Source of the DNA: Buddleja alternifolia | Lineage: Eukaryota > Streptophyta > Magnoliopsida > Lamiales > Scrophulariaceae | NCBI GenBank assembly: GCA_019426215.1 | Contig: CM033406.1 | Span: 8,319,146-8,383,145 of the forward strand | DNA: 64,000 nt | Direction: 5' to 3' | Shown: positions 11,338 to 22,424 of the stretch, in pieces | Layout of the letters: each line of letters opens with the position of its first letter | Position numbering within the stretch: position 1 is the stretch's first letter | Program-made: the position numbers and the translations under genes | The notes under the pieces: generated by a model | The model's input: only the letters and a program-made list of their open reading frames with translations | Told to the model about the DNA's origin: nothing | Database searches by the model: none

Positions 11338-12537
11338 ACCTTTTTCATACATTATCTTGGCGTGTTCGCCATTTTGGTACTTTAGTGTGGTGGGGTGGCA
11401 ATTTTGGTACAGTAATGATACAAAAATTAGCACATTGAGTACTTTTTGCTAGAAATTGTAGATCTGGCTGTCGGAAATGTCAGAATTGGGAATTTTTCAA
11501 AATTGAAGGGAAAATTGATGATGTGGCGTCAAGTGGGTAATGGATTGGTGATATGGTGGCCAAATGAAAAAAAAATTCAAATCTTTTGCTAACAATAAGA
11601 TTTGAACCCATGACCTTGGAGATAAAAACTTGTACTCCCACCACTCCACTAAAACACACAAGCTGTTTTATTTAGCTTCTATTTAGTTACTTAAAAGCAT
11701 TTTTATTTCTGACATAGAAATATATGAATATTGAAGTATTTAATATCTATAACTAATATTTTATACCATTATCAATTTCTCAATATATATATATATATAT
11801 ATTATATGAATAATTAATTATATGTGTCGAATATATAATAATTTATCTAAGATTTATTATAAAATATAAAATTTAATTTAATTATAATCTGTGTGAATAT
11901 TTATATACTATATACACATATTTGCTCTTATAAATCTTTAATATAAATACTTTAAATAAGTATTGATGTAGAAAATTTTTTTGATTATTAGATATGTTTG
12001 TTGTATTTATGAATAAATTATATATAAAAACACATACATCTAAATAAAAAAATTACGTTAGATATAATATTTTTCTGGAAAAAAAATATTTTTTGAAAAA
12101 AATATTCTGGGAAAATAATATTGATAAATTATATATTAGAAGAATTTTTTTGATTTATTTTATAATTACACAAATAAATAAAAGGAGTTTGAGTGTAAAT
12201 TTTCCTATAATTAAATAATGGATAGTTTTATGAATTATTTTTCATAAAGCAAAAATCTCATTTAAAGCAAAAATTTTAAACTTTGTCCAATTGGCCGCCA
12301 TATCACCAATTTATTATCTAGTTGGATACCACATCACTAATTTACCCTCCAATTAGAAAAATCCCCAAATTTTGATGTCATGTTCATAGCATGTGACAAT
12401 TTTCGGTCAATTTTTTATTTTTTGGCCAAATTTGTGCTAAATGTGCCAATTTTTGTATTATTATTGTACCTAAATTGCCACCCCCAACATTAAAGAACCA
12501 AAATGGCGAACACACCAAGATAATGTATGAAAAAAGT
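11338..12537. mobile_element. Non-autonomous DNA transposon with ~250-bp TIRs
   Basis: The first 250-270 bp (from ACCTTTTTCATACATTATC) match the reverse complement of the last 250-270 bp with moderate divergence. They share, for example, TGTTCGCCATTTTGGT and GGTGATATGG. AATT occurs at both borders (11334-11337 and 12538-12541) and may be a 4-bp target duplication, but it is palindromic and so ambiguous. The AT-rich centre has no reading frame for a transposase. Long TIRs suggest a MULE-like or similar element, but the expected 9-bp duplication is not seen, so the superfamily is left open. Confidence 0.75.
11599..11651 (-). ncRNA. tRNA-like pol III box A/box B pair (SINE-like remnant)
   Basis: On the minus strand TAGTGGAGTGG (11641-11651) fits the box A consensus and GTTCAAATC (11599-11607) fits box B, 33 nt apart. 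An oligo-T run follows downstream (near 11570). This is the promoter layout of tRNA-derived SINEs. No cloverleaf is evident, so it is a candidate relic within the inverted-repeat element, not a tRNA gene. Confidence 0.45.
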
Positions 12538-12673
12538 AATTTTGCTAACGAATGCTTATAAGATTTATGTAAATCAACGAAATGTGTTTTATTGATAAAA
12601 ACGAACTTACAATTACAAATCTAAGCCCTACTACAATCTATCATCTACAACGTTAGAGGGCATACCCATAACA

Positions 12674-12759
12674 GTAACTAGAGTGTGGAAAGCAAATTTA
12701 TCATTTTATATAACTTAAGTCTTAAGGTACTTTGGTCCATGAATAATGCTTTTTTTTGT

Positions 12760-12801
<42 letters not shown>

Positions 12802-13562
12802 TATTTGAAGTTTTTTATTACTAGAGGGGGTAATTGATACATACCCCTTGAGTACATGGGGCAAAGAGAATTTAACCATTTTTCAATCATCTAATCATTA
12901 CCAAAATAAACTAATTTAAATATTTTACTTATCATATATCAATAAAACTAACGACAATTGATTTGATATATTTTCACACAAATACTCATACTACATATTC
13001 ACAAACAAAAAAAAAATTATGAAAATATAATCAGAAAAATAAACAAACATAGAATATTTGCGTGAACCGGTAAAATAGGATAATACAAGAAGCCAGAGAA
13101 ATTCACGTCAAGAAGAAAGTTGAAGAAGGTTTGCGTAGTAAATGAAAGCAGAAAGCAATAAAGAATTAATACAAATCAAAATATGGTGAATATGGTGTAG
13201 GAAGAAAAATATCACTTGTCAGGAAATATCGCAAACAAGCTGAGGAATTGAACAAATGCTTCCAACAGGTACACAATGATTTTGTCTTGAAAAAATGAAG
13301 ACAGACTACATGCCACAGGAGGAAGGAAAATGGTCTCTTAGCCTTTGACTTTGAGTTTGTTCTATGAAATTATGCCTAATAGAATCATCGCTCCCCGAAG
13401 AAAAACACCCCAAATAAACCAAAGAACATTTTCAAGTACATTTCTATTTTGTGGCTTAACGACTCGACAATTTTACATCGCATATGATCTCATTGATGTC
13501 TGGACAAACTTAGATTTTTTTCTATTATACAGTTGGTAACATCCTTAATTCCCCCTTCAATC
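12674..13562. other. AT-rich interval without a recognised gene
   Basis: About 890 bp between two LTR-derived blocks. No open frame resembles a known protein. A proline-rich frame on the minus strand is only a by-product of the G homopolymer. No clear promoter or RNA gene is seen. Confidence 0.6.
12760..12800 (+). repeat. Homopolymer of 41 G
   Basis: An uninterrupted run of 41 G after a T-rich stretch, in an otherwise AT-rich interval. It could be real, or an assembly or sequencing artefact. Confidence 0.9.
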
Positions 13563-14755
13563 TGTTGGGAAAAATTCTAGCGTGTAATGGGCGGTGTTTA
13601 TGAAGATACAAAATAATAATGATATGTCGAGGCAAGGGTTACCCTATTTCCTTCAGACAATATTGCCCCGCACTTGGTGGTCACGGAATACGGCAATTGT
13701 CTCCAAAGATACAACGACAAACGTCTCGAAAATAGTACCACTACAAATTTCCGAGCCTAGCGAACAAAATACTTGTTCCAAACTCTCTCGATGGACACAA
13801 ACGAATTAAATGCACATCTAAACATTTAATATGCAAACTTATTCTTACAATATTAAAATGATATTTAAGAATATTTAAAGTACCCAAATCAGTACTAAAA
13901 CATTTTTAAAATAATATTTAAGAATTTCAAGAATATTTTAAATGCTCAAATTAGCATTTAATATTCAACACTATTTTTAAAATATTAAAATTAATATTTA
14001 AGAAACAAAAGAATATTCAAAATACTCAAATTAGTACAAAGAATAAAAGAGAGAAGAGAATATGATGTTCGTGTTATTAATTCTAAACTATGGGGGGGCT
14101 ATTTATAGAAAATGAAAGGTTTTGGGTCAAAAAGTGCAACTTTTCGGGTTTCTGCAGAAAAGCCCAAAAATTGTGTCTTTTGGACAAAAAGCCTCCTGAT
14201 TGAACCTTTTCGAACTTTTCACATTAGCCCCAAAAGTTGCACCTGTTCAAAACACCCCCTGAACTAAAAGACAAAACGCGCCTGACATTGGCTCAGATCC
14301 GGTGTGGCGGGTGCACCGTGCACCCGCCTCTCAACCAATAAGAAGCCACCTTGCCGGGGCAGTGATTAGGTGCAGCCAGCTGCACCATCCGGTTGTGCAA
14401 TTCAGCCCCTATCTTTCCACAAAATTTAATTTTGACCCCAAAACTTTGAATCTTGATTCATTAAGTCCTTTCAAATTGGTCCCTCAATTTTTCGATTTGA
14501 ACATTTTAGACCACGAACTAAATGAACTATTTCCTATACTACCGCGGCCATCGATCGTATGATAAGTGACACATTTTGTTAATTAATTTCTCATTCATCC
14601 AAAATCAGATTTGAGTAATTAAATACTCTAAATTTATCTACTCGAAACGTAGATTAATTTAAGTCAAGGACATTCCACTTTCAACATGTGGAATTCACTT
14701 AAAATCTCCAATAAAATCGTGTTAAACACAATTTACTCAATCAAAATTTCCAACA
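13563..14755 (-). repeat. Left LTR of the LARD-like element
   Basis: 1193 bp, ends TGTTGG and CCAACA (6-bp inverted termini). It matches 27634-28844 throughout, except for a gap of about 58 bp near 14562. Short frames in both copies are not considered genes, since they fall in repeat sequence and resemble no protein. Confidence 0.82.
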
Positions 14756-17129
14756 TACCCACCATGAGTGAAATTAATGCAAATGCAGACTATGCAGACA
14801 CTGAGAGAGTTTGGTGAAAAGCTATTGCATCAGGAGAGGTAGCTTGTGGCTTTGAACCTTCCTTAGTGAAATACCATCGGATTTACTTGGCTACCCATTG
14901 AACGTGATGTCTTGAATTGGCCAACCGTTTGTGTAAACCAAGACAATGATACTCACACAATAACTTCTCTAACAGGCTTTGTTCTCAATTAGGTTTGTTT
15001 TGGCCATTGAACACCATCTTGGATTCATAAGTGTTTACTATATTGAAGCGGCCCTCATTTCTCACTTACATAGGTGATCTCCTATAAAGAGTACCATGCC
15101 ATACCCCACTTTGTTACGTCACACATTTAGACAGTATAGGAATCATTAAAAGCTACTTACTTAACCTCAGCTATGCTCTGCAGGTTGCACTTGTTTATCT
15201 TAGGAATGGGTAGGAGTTTTAAATTCCTCAAGTGCATCACTGAATCTTCATAATTTCTTGGGATCTCCAGTCAACAAGGTTGGGTTTCCACTAGGTCGAT
15301 TCTTAATTATGTAGGTTTTAGGCCCATATGCAGTTTATTTGATCTTTTAGGCGTACATTTGGATCTATACATTCTCATTTGATTTTACTCCATCAATAGA
15401 GACAATGTCACTAAAGATCACTGCTAATGGTTTTATATCTTCAACGTATGTATCGAGACTACCATTTTACATGCTACTTTGTGCACTTCCGACTATTTTG
15501 TATAATATATCGGAATAGGTGACACAAAATCTAGCCAATAAAGATTATCTATTTTTCCTCAATATATTCTATCAATACACTTGGATATATTGTATAGAGT
15601 AATCAGAGTTTATAGCATATTTCAGATATCTACAAACTCTAGTCAATGCCTTCAAAAGGTCATTACTTCGATTACTCGTGATACTTAATACATCTGCCTT
15701 TCCAGCTAAGATGTATGCCTAGCACTGGTGTCGACCCACCATTCGCTGAGTCACCTCTCACTACAGTCAAGAGCGTAAGGTCTGACCACCCACCATTTGC
15801 CTAGCTTGGTTTTAGTGATTTAATCACCCACCATTTGCCTAGCTTGGTTTTTCTTGACGATCACCCACCGTTTGTGTGGTTCGGATTGTCTTAACAAACA
15901 CCCACCAATTATATGGTTCAATTTGTCCTCGGCGGTCACCCATCATTTACATGGTTCGGATTATTTATAATTAACCACTATTAGCGTGGTTTGGCTTACC
16001 ACATTTGGGGTTGTCCCCTCAAAATAATTTTTCCTTATCCTTATTTCGACTTTTGTCAGTACACCAACTATAATTTGTTTTTACCAAATTGTCTATATCC
16101 TCAAAGTTATTTTCTCGGATTTAATTTCTGACGTTTGATCGACTTTCACTATCTTACTCCAACAATTAACAACCTTTATTCTTGACCAAGTTGTGTACTT
16201 TGTACAATATGTCGTCCACATTTCTCTCTTCAGAGAGCACGTGTCATAATATGAAACATTTGGATACCGGTTCATAGTGATGACGTTCTATTTTAATTTC
16301 TTAAAATTAGACTAGGTTTTCTTTCGCTTAAATGAAACCACAACTAGTTTAGCCTCAACAACTATTTCACTTTTACGGTGAAAATTGTAGGCTACAACTC
16401 TAAATAATGCAATAATTATTCTTAACATAAAATTGACTTCTTTAAATAAACATCACTATCACATGAAATAACATGCAATCAATTTAAAATCAACTATTTA
16501 AATGATGCATTTCTTCATTCATTGTGATCAGACTTTATTCTAAAGATTGTCAAACATAGTGCCTATTTCATTTATTCATAAGCTGAAAGGAAACTACTAA
16601 ACAATTACTTCATATATGCATAGCAAAATAAAGTAATCTTAAGCATGCACAATTATTTATTCTTAATTTAAGAATAAATCACAAAAATATAATATTCTTA
16701 AATATTAAATCACACAATACCGCATGCTCAAATTTATCTAACATGATTACATCATTGATGCATAACTAGATATTAAATCACATTTAATATTATTCAACAT
16801 AATATGTAATCAAATGAAGCAATTTATAAAATTGATAATTCACAACTGAACTTATCTCACTATTGATTTTGTAACCAATATTTCACCTTCAATTGCTTCC
16901 ACATATTCCTTATTCATAGCATGTCGAACTCGATCCCTTGAAATTGAGAAGTTACACTAAGATTTCAATTCCAATCCAGTAGACTAATCTCATCCTACAA
17001 CAATCATTTCAGAAATATTAGTTCTACGAATTACTATTAACTCTTCATAACATAGTTGACATATTGAAAAATAATACAGTTATCTGTGATCTAGCTCGGT
17101 TTTTACCCCACGCTATCTCAATTTAGATA
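14756..17129 (-). other. Non-coding internal region of the LARD-like element
   Basis: About 2.4 kb with many stops in all frames and no similarity to gag, pol or cellular proteins. It includes a degenerate tandem array at 15787-16010. The nested gypsy element begins at 17130, and the remainder of this internal region is 27469-27633. Confidence 0.6.
15787..16010 (+). repeat. Degenerate 37-38 bp tandem repeat, six units
   Basis: Units start at about 15787, 15825, 15862, 15899, 15937 and 15975. Each contains CACCCACCATTTGC-like sequence followed by TGGTT(C/T)GG. One or two weaker units may precede it from about 15735. Such arrays occur in internal or UTR regions of some LTR elements. Confidence 0.75.
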
Positions 17130-17678
17130 ACCTCAAATACGGACCAACGAATGTACTCTCAAGATTATAGGCTGCACTCAAATACTATCGAGCTACCTAC
17201 GTACCTTTAAAGGATCAAGTTTAAACGTAGTTTAAATAAAGCTGTTATAAAGTATATGATCCGTATTACGAAGATATCTATCATTTATATTATAGGATCG
17301 TACTCTTAAGTCTACGAATTACCCAAGCAACACGATATGTAGATTGTAGTATTTATTGCTCAGATTTTTCCGTCCATCAATCTTCATAAATGGAGGTATT
17401 TATAGGAATTCCACTCTGTACTGTTGAATGAATGATAGATGGGACACCTTACCCTTGGATACTTTACACGTGTATTTGATGGATGGTGACGATTAGTCAT
17501 TATAGGGTTGGGTCATGGGTCGACCCTACCCGATTTATTAAAAACACGCGGATCTTGCAAAGCACTGTACACTGTTAATTTATGTCTGCTTCGTATCCTT
17601 GTATACGAGGATATTAAAGAAGTCCTACGATATCAGTTATACGAAGTCGTAAAGGAACAACTCCTACTTGGTATATCA
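17130..17678 (-). repeat. 3' LTR of the gypsy element
   Basis: 549 bp. On the element strand it begins TGATATACCAAG at 17678. Matches 26921-27468. The inner border is set by the polypurine tract and the outer border by the end of similarity at about 17130. The end does not show the usual CA. Confidence 0.88.
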
Positions 17679-17692
17679 TTAGTCCCCCACTT
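17679..17692 (-). other. Polypurine tract of the gypsy element
   Basis: AAGTGGGGGACTAA on the minus strand immediately precedes the LTR start TGATATACC, as expected for plus-strand priming. Confidence 0.82.
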
Positions 17693-17994
17693 CGTTAGTA
17701 ATGAAGAAACTAATTTTAATTCGTTGCTCAATAGCTGACGAAATAGACAAATAAAGCTATTTATGCATTTAAATTCTTTTTATGGCAACAACTCAACTGT
17801 TATATGTGATCATTACTCTGAAGCCGTTTACGTCATTAATTCTGACACGCCGTTTCTCGAGAGACGTGTCAGACCCAACATACAGCCATCTCGGATTCCA
17901 AAAGACACTTGTTGAATTCGAAACGTCACCCCTCTTCACCATTGGATGTACTTTTTACCAATATATTCCAGTCGTTGATTCTTACTCCTCCTAC

Positions 17995-18002
17995 TATATA
18001 TA
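17995..18002 (+). promoter_or_regulatory. TATA box candidate for the antisense gene
   Basis: TATATATA followed by CCCTGG lies about 205 bp before the ATG at 18207, on the strand opposite to the gypsy genes. A leader of plausible length follows. A short candidate leader intron (GT at 18146, AG at 18197) would be only 52 nt, which is below the usual plant minimum, so it is not asserted. Confidence 0.5.
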
Positions 18003-18206
18003 CCCTGGTTTACAGTTCATTTGAATTTTTACTTTTACAAATTTACTTTTTCACGGAGAGAGTTCTTAAGGCTATCTGTAACTTGGTGTTCTTGCTGTTT
18101 GAAGATCAATTCCTAGTTCATATTCCAGTTTTTCTCTCGTGCTAGGTATATGCTTAACCTTTCTCATTTTTATTTTCCCCGTATTTGCATTTTCCAGAAA
18201 TACATT

Positions 18207-20820
18207 ATGAGTATTTCCGGTGTGGGTGCTGAATCACCCCATATCTCTGACGAGGAAAATGAGACCACCTCATCCTCTCATAGTGAGTCTGACAGTAGTT
18301 CGGGTAGTCCTGAAACTTCTCTCGAACCTCATATAAACGACCCTCCTATAGTTATCGAACTAGAAGAACCTGATGTCCCCCCTCCCTATCCAAATCTCGA
18401 GGGAGATGAAAACACTAATCTACAGTTATTTCCCAATATGGATAAGGCTCGTGGGATAGTTTCCTGGTTAGGTTATTTCTCAATTTTAACCTCATCGAAC
18501 ATTGCTGACATTAGGGCTAACTATCATATCCCTTCCAATTTCCGAACTATCGTTCCTACCGATAATGATAGAATGCATCGTCCCCCCATAGGATTCCGCA
18601 CTGTGCATGTGGCCCATCTTGCTTCAGGACTTAGATTCCCCTTACATCCTGCCATTGAAAACATTCCTCTCTTCCTTCGTCTGAGTCTCAAACAATTACT
18701 TCCCAACTCTTATAGGCATATTATCTTCTTTATCGTCATCATAAGGATGTACAAAGTTCATTCGAAAATAAAAAAATTCAATGGTTTTTTATTTGTGCAT
18801 TGATGCACTAAATCTACGGAAGAAGGTTTCTTCTTCTTATCTCCTCAGCGTCATTGTCGCCTTCAGTCTCGTACCCAGTCTTCATTCGGAGACTGGAAGA
18901 CAAAGTTTTTCTTCATCGCTCTCCCTTTAAACGAACGATGGAACGTACCTCGTCCGTGGGGTATGGATCTCATTGATTTAAGCAACGTTGGTAGACCCAC
19001 CATACCCCGCCGAACCTTAAAACATATTCTTAAGCGGCTATTCAAGCCCGAGGTCATAATGAATGAGTCTATGCTAGTTACGTGTGGGCTTAGTAGTGCT
19101 AACGTGCCCATCATCGAAAACTTGGGTAAAACTTTGTATTTACCTTTCCACATTTGTTATAAACTCGTAATATGAATGTGTATATTATTTTTTGTGATAA
19201 CATACTTGTTATTTTTTCTTAGCTACCTTCGTAGCAATGGAGGAGAGACAAGAGAGCAGTGATTGCGGCTGAAGCGGCTTAAAGGGCAGCAGCTGCTTCG
19301 GGTCGTGGTGCAGGCCGAGGTCGTGGCCACAGACGAAGCCAAGGACAACCTGGAGTAAGAATTACTCATTCCTAAAATCAGGAAGTCCCTCGTGCCCAGC
19401 CTACTCGCCCAACAACTGCATCTCGTCCTCCAAGAAGCACGGGGCTAGTTGCTGATTCAGAGGTCGAAGAAGGCTCGCTCATTCGATGACGACGCTCTGA
19501 CCCAATCGGGGAATTAACAAGTGCCCCCTACGGTCATCCAGAGAAACACCCTCATCGAGAGGGTACTTCTCAGGCCACTCCAACGAGGTCGAGTCCTCGA
19601 GCTGAGACAATAAACGAGCCTGACGCTCGTGACTATGAACTGCTCAATCAGGCCGAATTGGTTCTGGTTAAAGATTACCTCGAAAGCGAGGTTCTTGAAC
19701 GAGCTCCGCTACGACCCGACCAGCAGCCACTCATCCAAGATTGGCACATATACCCCGATAGCAGCATAATCAAGGATCCTAGTGGCAATACAGCGATTGA
19801 ATTATTTCATCGCACTTTGTTGCCCAAAGATAAAGCTCTTATAGTCAACCAACCTCATCCTCTTGTCGAGAAACAGGCAGCTCAGTATCTTGAAAGGGTA
19901 CACCATTTATCATTATCCTTCTCCTTTTTCTTATATATATATAAGGTTTTTTCTAACTCATTTTTTTTACTATCGATATTACTTGATCAATCTTTAGACG
20001 AAGCGCCTAATTCACCAGCTGTCCTTTAACAATTCAACGATGAAAGAGATCTTAAGTCAATCTCAACAAGAACTCACCGACTATAAGGGACAGGTCGCTG
20101 CTGAGCTCACTGCTGCTCAGGAAGACAAAGAGAAGACTGCTTCACTGCAGGTAAATACGAATCTACTACTATCACAGTAGCTTAATTTTGAGTTGTTTAA
20201 ATCTAAAGTTTTGAAGTTTTTTTAATAGACGGAGCTCGATGTGATATGCCGATCATATGATGGGGACAAACTCAAACTGGCTAAGCTTGAAAAAACCAAC
20301 ACTGAGCTTTGTCAGCAACTGAACCTACTGCAGGAAGGTACTGAGGCCGAAAGGTGTCGTCCGTTCGGCTTAGGTAAAGTTGCAGGTCGTAGGGAATTCC
20401 AAGAGTCCTCCTCTTTCAGACCTCAAATAAAAGAGGCTCGATTGGGTGGAGCTCTTGACATGCTACGCTCCAAGGTATTTGACGACCGTTTGTTGGATCA
20501 AGCTCTTAACGATGTCCAGGATGGCTTCTTTAGGGCCATAGATTACTTGAAAGAAATGGGGAATTTGCCTCCTACCTTTCAAGAGGGTGTATTTGCAGAA
20601 GCCTATCTACGAGCCCCTATCAAACGATCCTCCGCCACCCCTGTTGACAACGTTGCTTATACATATTTTCCTGAATTTGACGCTTTGGTCGTCGGGGAAT
20701 CCAGAGCAAGGTTTACAGTTTGAACAGGAGCTTGCAGCAACAGTTGCTCAAAGAGGTGAGGAAGGTCAAGGTGGAGAAGATGCTACGACTGCTGACGAGC
20801 CTCAAATAATCAAAGACTAA
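18207..20820 (+). pseudogene. Antisense extra gene (aORF) of the Tat element, multi-exon
   Basis: Reads opposite to the gypsy genes, between integrase and 3' LTR. Exon 1 (from ATG 18207) encodes an acidic serine-rich N terminus, then SGLRFPLHPAIENI and FGDWKTKFFFIALP, which recall the plant 'putative gypsy type transposon' domain (Pfam Transposase_28, PF04195; from memory). Introns with GT-AG ends are inferred at 19126-19222, 19898-19997 and 20151-20228. Across the last two introns the frame stays open and in phase (80, 51, then over 150 codons), and this part looks like a coiled coil followed by a helical C terminus. Lesions: stop at 18801-18803, stop near 19277, one-base frameshift in the GGGG near 20695; final TAA at 20818-20820. 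The molecular role of such antisense proteins is unknown. Confidence 0.72.
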
Positions 20821-21170
20821 TTTTGACGTTTGTTAGATGAAGACCACCTTTTGATTTCTTTTGATTAAGACAACGTTTTAACCCGATTTTAGGGTATTTG
20901 TATCTATTTTTGTTTTGTTTAAGTTTAGGCACTATCATCAATTTATCTGTTTATCGATTTTTCTGAATGATTTGAACCAACGTTTAAAATTTATCCAGTA
21001 TAACATCTTATTTTTCGTCATAGAGATCTTATTTAAATGAATGAGAATCTCATTTAACTCAAACGAATAAGAAATTTGTTTGAATTTGTTCAAGTATAGA
21101 AATTGCTTCCCCATTTGTTCTAGCTGAATATCGAAATAGAAGTAACAATGGAGGAGGGTCAATCCTCTCG

Positions 21171-22424
21171 TCAAGCATAAAATTTTCTTAAGTTGTTTAC
21201 ATTCCATAGATGAGGTAGATCTTGTAACCTATATGTCATTGCCTTCGTAATTTTGACAATTTTACATGGTCCTTCCCCTTTTGCTTCTAGTTTCTTCACA
21301 TGCCTCGATACTTTTACTTTTTTCAAAACAAGATCACCTACTTGAAAACATCTGGCCTTCACTCTCTTATTATATGCTCTTGCCATCGTACTCTTCTGCC
21401 TCAGAATATTTGCATATGCTTTGTCTCGTGTTTGCTCGACAACATCCAATTCGAATTCCCTCGCCATTTGATTCTCCTAAGGTTCATATGAACTCACTCT
21501 ATGGGTCGTCATACCAATTTCAGCAGTTATGATTGCTTCCGAATCGTATACCAGACAAAACGGAGTCTCTCCTGTCGACGAATGAGGCGTAGTTCAATAT
21601 GCCCACAACACTCCCGGTAATTCTTCTCCCCATACCGTTCGTTCACCTTCCAATCTCGTTTTCAAGTTTCGCAAAAGTATACAATTTGCCACCTCCGTCA
21701 ATCCATTGGCTTGGGGATGTCCAACCGAAGTGAAGTTCTGCTGGATTTTCAATTCTGAACACCAATCAGTAATAGCTCTGCCATTGAACTGTGTCCCATT
21801 GTCCGATATCAATATTTGAGGTATGCCAAACTTGCATATTATATTCTTCCAAATGAGAAATTTAACTCTAATATCATTCATATTCATTCAATTTTGTTTG
21901 GATTAATTAACCTGCATATTATATTCTTCCAAACAAAGTCAATAACAACTTTCTCTATGAAACGAGCCACAACCTCTGCTTCTATCCACTTTGTGAAGTG
22001 TTCAATTGCCACAATTACAAACTTCTTTTGATTTTGGCGGGCGGGGTGGGGGAGGGGGGGGGGGGGGAAGGTCCTGCATAGAATTATAATAATCAAATGA
22101 TGATTCATGTATGAACCTTTATTTTGTGATAATTATACCACTAAAAGTTTTAATGAGGTCAACCTAAGATATCAATGGCCCATTGGTCGAATGGATAGGC
22201 AATTTTGATTGCTTCCATCGAGGTTCCGGTTGATGTATCTCATTAGAATGCATTTGCCATTCTCGACACTTCTTGGCAAAATCATAGGCATCTTTGACCA
22301 ATGTGGGCCAAAAGTAACCCTGCCTTGTAACCTTTTGAGCTAACGATCTTCCCGCAGAATAATTTCCACAACTTCCCTCGTGGATCTCTCGTAGAACATA
22401 CGCAGGTTCTAATGGAGTTAGGCA
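21171..22424 (-). pseudogene. Gypsy integrase (zinc-binding, core, C-terminal parts)
   Basis: Follows the RNase H domains. It starts with an H2C2-type zinc-binding segment (about 22424-22150, reading includes QGYFWPTLVKDA), then core pieces AIEHFTKWIEAEVV, ISDNGTQFNGRAI and HPQANGLTEVAN. The second aspartate and the glutamate of the DD-E triad are visible; the first is replaced by glutamate (AIEHF for the usual VDYF-like motif). The C-terminal part has the RVKARCFQVGDLVLKKV segment. A poly-G tract near 22050 and an 80-bp partial duplication at 21832-21933 break the frame. Confidence 0.85.
22038..22067 (+). repeat. G-rich tract inside integrase
   Basis: GGCGGGCGGGGTGGGGG is followed by an uninterrupted G run. 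It disrupts the integrase frame and is comparable to the G runs at 12760 and 33527. Confidence 0.85.

Larger units (their letters stand above)
10627..12673 (-). repeat. LTR fragment M (B-type), split by a DNA transposon
   Basis: A diverged minus-strand LTR of the B/D/F/H type with the shared blocks, including CTTTGGCCAAAG at 10865-10876. It begins on its own strand with TGTTATGGGTATGCCC at 12673. Similarity stops at 11337 and resumes at 12538, where a 1.2-kb inverted-repeat element is inserted. The 3' third of the LTR is missing on the left. Confidence 0.72.

Noticed and set aside
12678..12890. Proline-rich frame on the minus strand
   Set aside because: It is produced by reading through the 41-G run; low-complexity artefact.
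13594..13809. 71-codon frame with a similar frame at 27636-27845
   Set aside because: The two frames are in paired LTRs of one element, so their similarity follows from the LTR duplication and does not show protein conservation. No protein resemblance.
14302..14562. 86-codon frame with a similar frame at 28405-28596
   Set aside because: Same reason: LTR pair, no known protein, no start context.
17508..18145. Several short frames on the plus strand
   Set aside because: They fall in the gypsy LTR and in the probable untranslated leader of the antisense gene; start codons and lengths do not support separate proteins.
18146..18197. Leader intron of the antisense gene
   Set aside because: GT and AG ends are present, but 52 nt is shorter than usual plant introns; kept only as a possibility.
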